The notes under the pieces are model-generated. The model ran no database searches, had not been told where the DNA came from, and saw only the letters and a list, made by a program, of their open reading frames with translations. The position numbers and the translations under genes were made by a program. A DNA stretch of 64,000 bases from Pseudomonas alliivorans (GTDB taxonomy: Bacteria; Pseudomonadota; Gammaproteobacteria; Pseudomonadales; Pseudomonadaceae), in assembly GCF_017826695.1 (NCBI RefSeq), contig NZ_JAFFZW010000006.1:186001-250000 (forward strand), read 5' to 3'. Below are positions 34,701 to 44,582 of the stretch, piece after piece; positions within the stretch are counted from its first letter, which is position 1, and the number at the start of each line of letters is the position of its first letter.

Positions 34701-35414
34701 TCAGCGAGTCAGGCCGCGTTCAAGCCACAGGCGACTGGCGATGATCACCAGACCGTCGAGCAGCAACGCCAGCAGAGCGGTACAGGCAGCGCCCAGCACC
34801 AATTGCGGCTGATTGTTCAGGGCGATCCCCGGGAAGATCAGGCTGCCGAGGCTGTTGGCACCGATGAGAAAGGCCAGCGGCGCAGTACCGACGTTGATTG
34901 CCAGCGCAACCCGCACGCCACCGATAATGATCGGCACGGCATTGGGCAGTTCGACACGCCACAGCACCTGGCGCGGCGTCATGCCGATGCCGACGGCGGC
35001 TTCCTTGAGTGAACCCTGCACGTTCTTCAAGCCTTCGTAGGTGTTGCGCACGATGGGCAATAGCGAGGCGAGGAACAGCGCGAAGATGGCGGGTCCGCTG
35101 CCGATCCCGAGAATCCCGAGGGCAATGGCCAGAACGGCGAGAGGTGGGACGGTGTTGCCAATGTTGAATATCTGCATGAAGCGTTCAGCGCGGCCAACCA
35201 TACTGGGTCGGCTGAGGGCAATGCCTGCCGGGATACCGACCACCAAAGCCGCGAGCATTGAAAACAGGACCAGAATCAGGTGAGCCTGAAGGTAGAACAG
35301 CAGGTCATCCTGATATTGCTTGATAGTACTGATGCCGATCCAGTGGATCAGCAGGGCCAGGAGCGCGATAACAACCGCGCCTCCCAATAGCCCCTTGCCA
35401 TAGCGATTTGCCAC
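34701..35414 (-). CDS. opuCD: Osmoprotectant ABC transporter permease (OpuCD)
   Basis: This 237-residue permease has about five membrane segments and the EAA loop GSLKEAAVGIGMTPRQVLWR. I place the start at the GTG at 35414 because AAGGAG lies seven bases before it. An ATG at 35459 would add 15 residues, but it has no ribosome site. It is the first gene of the operon permease-binding protein-permease-ATPase. The separate binding protein and two unlike permeases identify the OpuC/YehZYXW class and not the ProVWX class. Confidence 0.88.
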   Translation of the reverse strand: MANRYGKGLLGGAVVIALLALLIHWIGISTIKQYQDDLLFYLQAHLILVLFSMLAALVVGIPAGIALSRPSMVGRAERFMQIFNIGNTVPPLAVLAIALGILGIGSGPAIFALFLASLLPIVRNTYEGLKNVQGSLKEAAVGIGMTPRQVLWRVELPNAVPIIIGGVRVALAINVGTAPLAFLIGANSLGSLIFPGIALNNQPQLVLGAACTALLALLLDGLVIIASRLWLERGLTR

Positions 35415-35757
35415 AGGCGGACTCCTTATTTCAGTCGGCGAACGCGTTGACTCGGGCATCCGTCAGGACACCGGCAATAACGTTCGCGAAGAGCAGCGGG
35501 TGGGTCGCCATAGAGGGTTTGACCTCGGCGATAACACAAGCCATGAGCGCAGCTTCGTCAAGCCAACATGCTGATGAATCAGCCCCGGAAGTTGGCCTCG
35601 GTACTGGCCTTGACGGGGGAGTGGACGTCTCCACGACCCGAAAGGTTCCCACGTGAGACATTAACTGGCCACCCCCGATTGACTGAACGGTTCGGTTATT
35701 GCCCGGAGTTGAGCTATAATCTGCGCCCTTTTTCAATCCCATTCCAGGCGATTTCCC
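35415..35757. other. Divergent promoter region of opuCD and prfC
   Basis: No gene is supported in these 343 bases. A clear TATAAT lies upstream of prfC. I did not recognise an osmotic-stress promoter for opuCD. Confidence 0.5.
35691..35720 (+). promoter_or_regulatory. prfC promoter
   Basis: A perfect TATAAT (35715-35720) lies 38 bases before the prfC start. The best -35, TTCGGT at 35691, is 18 bases upstream and weak. Confidence 0.55.
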
Positions 35758-37341
<1,584 letters not shown>

Positions 37342-37364
37342 TCGACTGAAGGCGTCCTGGACGG

Positions 37365-37390
37365 CGTTACCACGCAGGCGCGTGGTAACG
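37365..37390. repeat. Palindromic intergenic repeat, copy C (also possible prfC terminator)
   Basis: CGTTACCACGC pairs perfectly with GCGTGGTAACG around AGGC, followed by ATC. It matches copy B at 23537 in layout and in the CGATC end. There is no T-run. Confidence 0.6.
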
Positions 37391-37421
37391 ATCCATCCTC
37401 AATGGCTACGCCGTTGAGGAC

Positions 37422-38750
37422 TCAAGGCTTCTTCTTGCGTGGCCCGGTGTTGAAGACCGGGACCTTGCGCACGGGTTTGACTGCTGGTGTCGGCTCGGAA
37501 TCGCCGCTGTCGACCCATTTGCCCAGATTACGCTTGCTGCCCGAGACCTTCGGCTTTTTCGGCTTCTTGGGTTTCTTGAGAATCTGGCCGCTGGCATCGG
37601 TGCTCGGCACGCGGTGCTCCGGTTCGAAATCCTGCTCTTCGCGACGCTCCAGCGTCTGACGGGTCAGCACTTCGATGGCCGACAGCAGCTCGACCTCATC
37701 TGCGCACACCAGCGAAATCGCCTCGCCGGTCAGGCCTGCACGGCCAGTACGACCGATACGGTGAATATAATCCTCGGCCACAATCGGCAGGTCGAGGTTG
37801 ACCACCGTCGGCAGGTCGTCGATGTCCAACCCGCGTGCCGCAACATCGGTCGCCACCAGAATCTTCACTTCATTGCTCTTGAAACGGTCCAGCGCACGCT
37901 GACGGGTTGCCTGAGGCTTGTCGCCATGAATGCCGTCCGCGTTCAGGCCCAACGCCTGCAGGCGATCCACCAGTTGATCGACACCCACACGGGTCTTGGC
38001 GAACACCAGCACCTGACCCCAGCGATGCTTTTTTATCAGGTGAATGAACAGGTCGGCCTTACGTTTTTTATCCACCGTCACGACCCACTGCTTGACCGAC
38101 GCCGCCGCCACGTTGCGCGGGCTGACCTCAATGGTCAGCGGGTCATCCAGCATCTGTGAGGCCAGCAGGCGAATAGGGTCGGAGAAAGTCGCAGAGAACA
38201 GCAGCGTCTGGCGGCGTTTCGGCAACACGGCGTAGATGCCGCGCAGCTCCTCGGCAAAGCCCAGGTCCAGCATACGATCGGCTTCGTCGAGGATGAGGGT
38301 CTGCAATTGCGAGAACTTGACTGCGTTCTGACGGTGCAGGTCGAGCAGGCGACCGGGCGTGGCAACCAGGACGTCAACGCCTTTGCGCAGCTTCATCATT
38401 TGCGGGTTGATGCTCACCCCGCCATAGACCGCGTAGGTGCTCAGCGGCAGATGCTCGGCATACTGACGGATGCTTTCGTGAACCTGTTCGGCCAGTTCGC
38501 GCGTGGGTGCCAGCACCAGCGCGCGAATGGTATTGGGGGCGACTTTCGGCCCTTCCATCGTCAGACGCTGCAACAGCGGCAGTGCGAAACCTGCGGTCTT
38601 GCCGGTGCCGGTCTGGGCGGCTGCCATCAGGTCACGGCCAGCCAGAACCGGAGGAATCGCCTGTGCCTGCACAGGGGTCGGAGTCTGGTAGCCAAGCGCA
38701 TCAAGGGCGCGCAGCAAGGGTTCGATCAGGCCGAGAGAGGCGAATGTCAT
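37422..38750 (-). CDS. rhlE: DEAD-box RNA helicase RhlE
   Basis: The 442-residue protein carries the Q motif (GYQTPTPVQAQAIP), motif I AQTGTGKT, PTRELAEQ, GGVSINPQ, motif II LDEADRMLDLGF, SAT and motif VI HRIGRTGRAG, in the usual order. The C-terminal tail after residue 380 is basic and lysine/proline-rich (KKPKKPKKPKV), as in RhlE-type proteins, and probably binds RNA. Such helicases remodel RNA in ribosome assembly and mRNA decay, especially in the cold. Pseudomonas has two RhlE paralogues; I cannot tell which one this is. Confidence 0.92.
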   Translation of the reverse strand: MTFASLGLIEPLLRALDALGYQTPTPVQAQAIPPVLAGRDLMAAAQTGTGKTAGFALPLLQRLTMEGPKVAPNTIRALVLAPTRELAEQVHESIRQYAEHLPLSTYAVYGGVSINPQMMKLRKGVDVLVATPGRLLDLHRQNAVKFSQLQTLILDEADRMLDLGFAEELRGIYAVLPKRRQTLLFSATFSDPIRLLASQMLDDPLTIEVSPRNVAAASVKQWVVTVDKKRKADLFIHLIKKHRWGQVLVFAKTRVGVDQLVDRLQALGLNADGIHGDKPQATRQRALDRFKSNEVKILVATDVAARGLDIDDLPTVVNLDLPIVAEDYIHRIGRTGRAGLTGEAISLVCADEVELLSAIEVLTRQTLERREEQDFEPEHRVPSTDASGQILKKPKKPKKPKVSGSKRNLGKWVDSGDSEPTPAVKPVRKVPVFNTGPRKKKP

Positions 38751-38812
38751 GGGAATACCGTAGGAAAAATTCAGCGCAAGGCGCGCAGTTTACCCTGTCC
38801 GGCCCGCCTCGG

Positions 38813-39727
38813 TTAGCTTGTACGCGCCGATACGGCTTCCTGAGGCCGCGGCCTGCGCCATTGCGGCAAGCCGATCAGCACGACGCCGCTGATGATCACC
38901 ACCATTGCCAGGCACTCGACCAGACCGATCGTTTCACCCGCGAACACCACCCCCAGCAACACCGCCACCGCCGGGTTGACATAGGCATAACTGGTCGCCG
39001 CCGCCGGACGCACGTTCTTGAGCAGGTACATATAGGCGCTGAACGCGACGATAGAGCCGAACACCACCAGATACAGCAACGCCCCCCACCCTGCCGCCGT
39101 CGGCATCTGCTCCAGCCGCTCGCCACTCAGAAAGCTGCCGATCAGCAGTGTCGCGCCCGCAACGAGCATCTCAGCGCCGCTGGCCATAGGCCCTTTGGGC
39201 AAGGTGAGATGTTTGCTCAATACCGAACCGAAGGCCCAGGACGCGGCCGCGAAAATAACCAGCGCTGCACCATAAGGACTGGCTTGCAGGTTCGAGCCCA
39301 TGTTCAGCAGACCAATGCCGATCAAACCCAGAATGATGCCGGCCCATTCCAGGCTGGTGGTGCGATTGCCCCAGAACAGGCCGAACAGCAAGGTGAACAG
39401 CGGCATGGTCGCAACCGACAACGCTGCGATTCCCGAGGCCACGCCGGCATGTTCGGCGAGCGTCACCCCGCCGTTTCCACAGGTCAGCAACAGAAAACCG
39501 ATCACCGCCGCGCCCTTCCACTCCGCCCAGGTCGGTGCAGGCGCGCCGCGAGAACGCAGGCATCCATACATCAGGGCCCCTGCGATCAGAAACCGGATAC
39601 CGGCCATCATCAACGGCGGCCAGGACTCGACGCCGATGCGAATGACCAGATAGGTCGAACCCCAGATCAGGTACAAGGCCAGAAAGGCGCCGATGAGCAA
39701 TGGGGAAAAACGAACGGACTGCGACAT
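38813..39727 (-). CDS. EamA/DMT-family inner-membrane exporter
   Basis: This 304-residue protein has ten predicted membrane segments arranged as two EamA domains. It begins LLIGAFLALYLIWGSTYLVI and has the mid-protein repeat ALVIFAAASWAFGSVLSKH. YedA is the closest kind I recall. Members export amino acids or other metabolites. It is transcribed divergently from an Lrp-type regulator gene, and Lrp-DMT pairs usually serve amino-acid export. The substrate is unknown. Confidence 0.85.
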   Translation of the reverse strand: MSQSVRFSPLLIGAFLALYLIWGSTYLVIRIGVESWPPLMMAGIRFLIAGALMYGCLRSRGAPAPTWAEWKGAAVIGFLLLTCGNGGVTLAEHAGVASGIAALSVATMPLFTLLFGLFWGNRTTSLEWAGIILGLIGIGLLNMGSNLQASPYGAALVIFAAASWAFGSVLSKHLTLPKGPMASGAEMLVAGATLLIGSFLSGERLEQMPTAAGWGALLYLVVFGSIVAFSAYMYLLKNVRPAAATSYAYVNPAVAVLLGVVFAGETIGLVECLAMVVIISGVVLIGLPQWRRPRPQEAVSARTS

Positions 39728-39894
39728 GTTCAGGCTCGGTAATCATTGTTATGGTTGGCTTATTGTATGAAGGCAAACCACTAATATTAAGCAGGTAAAC
39801 CTTTTTAACAGACTGCCAAACTTACGATTCAATGCTTGTTTTACGGTTTTGCCTTGGTTTTCAAAAACACCACGCATGCCACAGGAGGCCTGCA
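39728..39894. promoter_or_regulatory. AT-rich divergent control region
   Basis: The 167 bases between the exporter and the Lrp-type gene are clearly richer in A and T than the flanks (ACTAATATTAAGC, TTTTTAACA). This fits Lrp-type binding, but no defined operator is seen. Confidence 0.35.
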
Positions 39895-40401
39895 ATGATG
39901 CTGGACAAATACGACCGGATTCTGCTCGACGCGCTGCTGCAGAACGGCCGCGCCTCATTCGCTCAACTGGCGAAGCTGGTCAACCTTTCGGCGCCCGCCG
40001 TTGCCGAACGTGTCGCCAAGCTGGAGGCCAACGGGGTCATCACCGGGTATGAGGCCAAGGTCGATCTGTCGAAAGTGGGCCTGCCGATTCAATGCATCAT
40101 CGAACTGCGCATGGCCAGTCACGGCAACCAGCAGGCGTATGACGATCTGTGGAAAATACCGGAGCTGATCCAGTGCCATCGGGTGACTGGCGACCCCTGC
40201 GTGATCATGCGCGCTGCGGTGGATTCGATGCCCCATCTGGAAGACCTGATCAACCGCATCGCGCAGTTCGGCTTCAGCAAGACATCGATTGTGCTGTCGA
40301 CAGCGGTGGAGCGCAGCCTGCCGTCAGGCCATCTGGTGCCTCAAGGCCGGCAGGAAAGCGGCAAAGAGCGAAAACCGCTCAAAGCCCGCGCTGACGCTTG
40401 A
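39895..40401 (+). CDS. Lrp/AsnC-family regulator, probable controller of the divergent exporter
   Basis: The 168-residue protein has an N-terminal helix-turn-helix (ILLDALLQNGRASFAQLAKL and LSAPAVAERVAKLEANGVI) and a C-terminal RAM ligand-binding domain. AGGAGG lies six bases before the ATG at 39895. It probably controls the divergent EamA gene in response to an amino acid. The final 23 bases overlap the end of the convergent exonuclease gene. The last residues (GKERKPLKARADA) are basic and beyond the usual family end. Confidence 0.88.
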   Translation: MMLDKYDRILLDALLQNGRASFAQLAKLVNLSAPAVAERVAKLEANGVITGYEAKVDLSKVGLPIQCIIELRMASHGNQQAYDDLWKIPELIQCHRVTGDPCVIMRAAVDSMPHLEDLINRIAQFGFSKTSIVLSTAVERSLPSGHLVPQGRQESGKERKPLKARADA

Positions 40402-40993
40402 TGGCTTCGCCGATCTTTGCCGCAGGGACTTTCTGCAGCGAGCACAGCAACTGGTGGGAAACACCCGCCAGGCCGTGTTTCTGACGCAACTCGTTGGTCA
40501 GATAAGCCGTCAGGTTGGCTGCCATCTCGGCATCGGCCATGGCCCGGTGAGCCCGGCCGGTGTTGGGCAGGCGTGCGTACTGGGTCAACGTGCCGAGCTT
40601 GTGATTGGGCGCACCCGGCATCAGGCGGCGAGCGAGCAGCATCGAACAGGCAAAGCTCTGCTCGCGCTTGCGCTCGATACGCGACAGCTCGTAGTCCCAG
40701 AACTTCTGGTCGAACGAGGCGTTGTGTGCCACCAGCGGCGTCGAACCGACGAAATCGCACACATCACCCATCACCCGCTCGGCACTGGGCGCGGTGCGAA
40801 TCATGTTGTTGCTGATACCGGTCAGCCCTTCGATGAACGCGGGGATGCGTACACCGGCATTCATCAGGCTCTGGTAGCGATCGACGATACGCCCCTGCTC
40901 CATGATGACCACGGCAATCTCTGTCGCACGGCAACCATGGCCAGGCGAGATCCCGGTGGTTTCAAAGTCGATGACTGCAATACGTTCCAACAC
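40379..40993 (-). CDS. DEDDh 3'-5' exonuclease (DnaQ-like)
   Basis: This 204-residue exonuclease resembles the proofreading subunit of DNA polymerase III. Catalytic residues are D9 and E11 (IDFETTG), D95 (HNASFDQ), and H149 and D154 (HRAMADAE). It is a single-domain protein, so it acts alone or with a partner and not as DnaQ proper. The start is a GTG at 40993. The gene lies 36 bases downstream of the NYN-domain gene on the same strand, suggesting a two-gene operon of nucleases. DNA or RNA as substrate cannot be decided. Confidence 0.85.
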   Translation of the reverse strand: MLERIAVIDFETTGISPGHGCRATEIAVVIMEQGRIVDRYQSLMNAGVRIPAFIEGLTGISNNMIRTAPSAERVMGDVCDFVGSTPLVAHNASFDQKFWDYELSRIERKREQSFACSMLLARRLMPGAPNHKLGTLTQYARLPNTGRAHRAMADAEMAANLTAYLTNELRQKHGLAGVSHQLLCSLQKVPAAKIGEAIKRQRGL

Positions 40994-41029
40994 GATGGTC
41001 CAACCCTTGAATTCATTTCAACAACAGTG

Positions 41030-41506
41030 TCATTTCAACAACAAAGCGCCTTCGATGGGCACGTAACGACTGGCGGCGCGGATCAGCGAATTGGCCGTCA
41101 GCCCCGGCACGCCATAAGCCACCGCTTCTACGCCATGTTTGCTGATGATGCGTTCGAGCAGCATGTCGAAATCGCCATCGCCCGATGCCAGCACCACTTC
41201 GTCGACCTGCGGCGCGAAGTCCATGATATCGATGGTGATGCCCACATCCCAGTCTCCTTTCGCTGAACCGTCGCTGCGCTGGATGTACGGTTTGAGCCGC
41301 ACGGTGAAGCCCAGATTGCGAAGGATCTGCTGGAACTGCTGCTGCTTGCTGTCGCCGCGATCGATGGCATACGCAAAGGCATGGACGATCTCGCCACGCT
41401 TGCTGATATCCGCCCACAACGCGGCGTAATTGAAATGACAGCCATGCGCCTGGCGCACGGTGTAATAGAGGTTCTGCACATCGGCGAACACCGCGATCTT
41501 CTTCAC
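41030..41506 (-). CDS. NYN-domain (LabA/DUF88) putative RNase
   Basis: The 158-residue protein is a single NYN domain of the LabA/DUF88 group, a PIN-like nuclease fold. Acidic residues in the expected places are D9 (FADVQNLYY), D87 and D93 (GDWDVGITID), and D110 and D112 (ASGDGDFDML). The start is a GTG after GAGGA. The exonuclease gene follows 36 bases later. NYN proteins are thought to process or degrade RNA; the target here is unknown. Confidence 0.82.
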   Translation of the reverse strand: MKKIAVFADVQNLYYTVRQAHGCHFNYAALWADISKRGEIVHAFAYAIDRGDSKQQQFQQILRNLGFTVRLKPYIQRSDGSAKGDWDVGITIDIMDFAPQVDEVVLASGDGDFDMLLERIISKHGVEAVAYGVPGLTANSLIRAASRYVPIEGALLLK

Positions 41507-41630
41507 CGCAATTCCTCATGACGCAGGCTGGCCACTGCGTTTACAGCGATCCGGAACGTGGACCGGTGCCCAGTATGCCAGCTTGAGCCGGGAATTGAGG
41601 GATGGATTGGTCTGTTGGCCAACGCATGGC

Positions 41631-41718
41631 CTGGGCACGATCAGGCATACGGTGATCGTGCCCGGGCTTCAGCGCTCATCGTTATGCAGAAGTCCGCCTC
41701 GACACTGATCGTGCCCAG
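41631..41718. repeat. Composite inverted repeat, copy D region
   Basis: GGGCACGATCA at 41633-41643 pairs perfectly with TGATCGTGCCC at 41653-41663. A second TGATCGTGCCCAG at 41706-41718 is again the inverse of CTGGGCACGATCA at 41631. The GCCTCGACAC-GATC segment recurs near 8999. No gene lies here. Confidence 0.55.
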
Positions 41719-41738
41719 GCGAACTGAACCGACCGTCC

Positions 41739-42434
41739 TCAAACAAACGAATCGTCGTCGTCCGAGAACATTCCGCCATCGTCGTTGTAGCTGTCGTCGG
41801 CCGTGTATTGCGGGTCAGGCTGCCCCCAGTTGCCTTGATCATTGTTGGAGAATTGGTCCTGAACAGGCGAGTCGTGAATGACTTCGACGATTTCCTGCGG
41901 CTGGCTGTGATGGCTGAACAGACTGCTGATACCTTCAGCCAGCATCACACCGCCTGCGACCCCGGCTGCTGTTTTCAGCGCCCCGCCGAGAAAGCCACTG
42001 CCGACGGGAGCCGCTGGTGCCGAGCCATAACCTGCCTGCGGAGCCGGCGCCGGATTGAAGCCTGCCCCGTCACGCCAGCCACCGCCCGACGCAGCCGGTG
42101 GCGACTGCGGCGCTCGCGGCGCGCTGCTTCCGAATATGTTCGATAGGAACCCGCCGCTGGCAGGTGCCGAAGACGTTTGACTCTTCACCTGCTGGAGTTC
42201 GGCCTGCAATTGCTGGATCTGTTCGTCACGCTGTTTGATCTGCTGATTCAACTGATTGACGGCCGCTTCCTGCACCAGAATCGCCTGCGTCATGTAGTAA
42301 GGCGCGGCGGGCTGGCGATTCAAATGCTCCTTGATCAGCGTCTCGGCCCCCGTGTCTCGAGGGGCGGACGTTGTTTCGGCAGTTTTCAGTTTCGAGAAAA
42401 GACCGTCGATCAGGGTTTGCTCTTCGTGGTTCAT
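41739..42434 (-). CDS. DUF2076 family protein
   Basis: This 231-residue protein starts MNHEEQTLIDGLFSKL, the family's usual opening. A predicted coiled coil covers about residues 50-85 (NQQIKQRDEQIQQLQAELQQ). A glycine/proline/alanine-rich middle follows, with a possible hydrophobic stretch near 150-170 (GGALKTAAGVAGGVMLAEGI), and a strongly acidic tail (MFSDDDDSFV). I choose the ATG at 42434 after GAGG. No function is established for the family; it is often described as periplasmic, but I see no clear signal peptide. Confidence 0.75.
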   Translation of the reverse strand: MNHEEQTLIDGLFSKLKTAETTSAPRDTGAETLIKEHLNRQPAAPYYMTQAILVQEAAVNQLNQQIKQRDEQIQQLQAELQQVKSQTSSAPASGGFLSNIFGSSAPRAPQSPPAASGGGWRDGAGFNPAPAPQAGYGSAPAAPVGSGFLGGALKTAAGVAGGVMLAEGISSLFSHHSQPQEIVEVIHDSPVQDQFSNNDQGNWGQPDPQYTADDSYNDDGGMFSDDDDSFV

Positions 42435-42629
42435 GGCGACCTCGCGGATTGCCGTTATCAATCACCGTCCGGCCAGATGCCGGTACCTGAATCAGTAATG
42501 GGGCTGCTCGGCGGCGGTTCAACAACATGAAAAAAAAGATAAGGAAGCCTTGCCGCGGCGGCCGCTGCGCTTGGATCGGCACAGGGCATGGGCTAAAGTG
42601 GCGACCTGCTTTTTTGCCTGCGATCTACT

Positions 42630-43292
42630 ATGAACCCGTTGACCGTTATCCAGGATTCGCTCTATTTCTTCCGGCGCAATCTGGGCAGCATCCTGATGCT
42701 CTGCCTGCCCTTGGTGGTGCTCGAAGCGCTGGCCAAGCAAGCATTGGGCAGTGCCATGTCCGCCGAGGCGTCACCTGCCTACAGCCTGGTCGTCGGGCTG
42801 TTTTTCTACCCGCTCTACACCGCTGCGCTGATTCTGTTTCTTGACGCACGCACCCGTGGCGAGGAACCGGCAACCCGTCACCTGCTGGCGATGGCCTTGC
42901 GTCTTTGGCCGACCTTTGCCGTGCTCTCGGCCATGAGTACGCTGCTGATCATGTTCGGTCTGTCGCTGCTGGTCGTGCCGGGCATTTGGGTGATGATCAA
43001 GCTGGCTTTCAGCGAATACCTGCTGGTGCTGCGCAAGCTGACACCGTTCATGGCCATGCGTGAAAGCATGTTGATGACCACCGGGCATTTCACACGCATC
43101 ATGGTCTGCGTGCTGTGTGTCTACATTCCGTTGTGGCTGCTCGAAGGTGTAGGGCTTTACCTGATGCCGGAACCGCAAAGCGCGCCGGTTTCGCTGCTCA
43201 TCGACAGCATCAGCAGCTTTCTGAACCTGTTTACCAGCGTTGTGATGTTCCGGCTGTTCATGTTGATCAGCGAACCGGAGCACACCGCCTGA
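42630..43292 (+). CDS. YciC-family inner-membrane protein
   Basis: The 220-residue protein has about six membrane segments and starts MNPLTVIQDSLYFFRRNLGS, as in YciC (UPF0259). Its function is unknown. It is divergent from the DUF2076 gene and lies 46 bases before the EEP-domain gene on the same strand, so the last two may be co-transcribed. Confidence 0.82.
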   Translation: MNPLTVIQDSLYFFRRNLGSILMLCLPLVVLEALAKQALGSAMSAEASPAYSLVVGLFFYPLYTAALILFLDARTRGEEPATRHLLAMALRLWPTFAVLSAMSTLLIMFGLSLLVVPGIWVMIKLAFSEYLLVLRKLTPFMAMRESMLMTTGHFTRIMVCVLCVYIPLWLLEGVGLYLMPEPQSAPVSLLIDSISSFLNLFTSVVMFRLFMLISEPEHTA

Positions 43293-43338
43293 GCCGAACG
43301 CGAACCTCACCGAGCGCAAGGCGCTCCAGGTCGAGCCG

Positions 43339-44430
43339 ATGAAACGCTTCCTGCTACGCCTGACACTCTCGGGTCTATTGCTGGCCGCCCTCCTGCTGAT
43401 CGTCATTCAGCAGATGACCTGGCGCCCGGCCGCACGTGAGTCGGCCCAGACCAGCTGCAACCCCGAAGTGGCAGCAAAGCCCCTGGTGCCGGGGCAGGCG
43501 TTGAAAGTCATGACCTGGAACATTCAATACCTGGCCGGCAAGCGCTACGTATTCTGGTATGACATGGCCGATGGCAGCGGCCCGGACGATCGTCCGACTC
43601 CCGAAGACCTTGCCTACAACCTCGACGAGGTGGCCCGCGTCATCCGCGATGAACAACCCGACGTCATTCTGCTGCAGGAAGTGAACGACAACGCCAAGAA
43701 CACGGACTATCAGGATCAACTGGCGCTGCTTCAGGAGCGTGTGGTGGATCTCTATCCATGCAGCTCACAAGCCTTTTACTGGCGCGCCGAGTTCGTACCG
43801 AGCCCGCACATATGGGGCGGCGTCGGCACCAAACTGGCGACCTTCAGCCGCTTCCAGATCGACCGTGCCGAACGCGTGCAACTGCCGATACCGGACGCCA
43901 ACATCATCAGCCGGCAGTTTCGGCCGAAGAACGCGCTGCTGGTCAGCTATCTTCCCCTGCGTGACGGTGGCCATCTCGCCATCATCAACACTCACCTGAC
44001 CGCTGCCCGAACCAGCAGCGACACCGCACAAAAACAGATCGCTGCCACCCGCGACCTTCTGGACACATTCGAAGGCAGCGGCACGCCCTGGCTGATCGGC
44101 GGCGACTTCAATCTGTTGCCGCTGGGCCAGTACCGACGCCTGCCGGAACCGTTACGCACCGGCTACGCAGCAGACAGTGAATTGCATGGACTCTGGGACA
44201 GATACCCGATGATCCCGACCAATGCCGAAGCCAGCGGCATCGATCGCAACAAATGGCTGACCTATTTCCCCAACGATCCTCGCGTGAACGGGCCGGATCG
44301 AACCGTCGACTATCTGTTCTACAGTCCGAGCCTGAAACGGGTCAGCGCCAGAGTGCGTCGTGACGACACGCTGCTGATCTCCGATCACCTGCCGGTAATC
44401 GGGCGTTTTTTGTTGCCGATGGTGCCTTGA
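43339..44430 (+). CDS. Membrane-anchored endonuclease/exonuclease/phosphatase family protein
   Basis: This 363-residue protein has one N-terminal membrane segment (about 6-26) and then an EEP domain. Metal and catalytic motifs are visible: MTWNIQYLAG, ILLQEVND, INTHLTA, GGDFNLLP and SDHLPV. The catalytic domain should therefore face the periplasm, where the substrate may be a lipid phosphate, nucleotide or DNA. EEP-domain sequence alone does not say which. It follows the YciC gene closely. Confidence 0.82.
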   Translation: MKRFLLRLTLSGLLLAALLLIVIQQMTWRPAARESAQTSCNPEVAAKPLVPGQALKVMTWNIQYLAGKRYVFWYDMADGSGPDDRPTPEDLAYNLDEVARVIRDEQPDVILLQEVNDNAKNTDYQDQLALLQERVVDLYPCSSQAFYWRAEFVPSPHIWGGVGTKLATFSRFQIDRAERVQLPIPDANIISRQFRPKNALLVSYLPLRDGGHLAIINTHLTAARTSSDTAQKQIAATRDLLDTFEGSGTPWLIGGDFNLLPLGQYRRLPEPLRTGYAADSELHGLWDRYPMIPTNAEASGIDRNKWLTYFPNDPRVNGPDRTVDYLFYSPSLKRVSARVRRDDTLLISDHLPVIGRFLLPMVP

Positions 44431-44582
44431 AGACCGGAGATTGCGCCACGACTGCTTGCCTCCCAAGGCGCCGTTTGCACACGGAAGTATCGGCTTGTGG
44501 TCCTTCGGAAGGCAAAAAGTGTTCATATAACTAACACCCGGCATGAAGAATCCTGCCGGGAAACCATGGATGTTTTCCCGTG

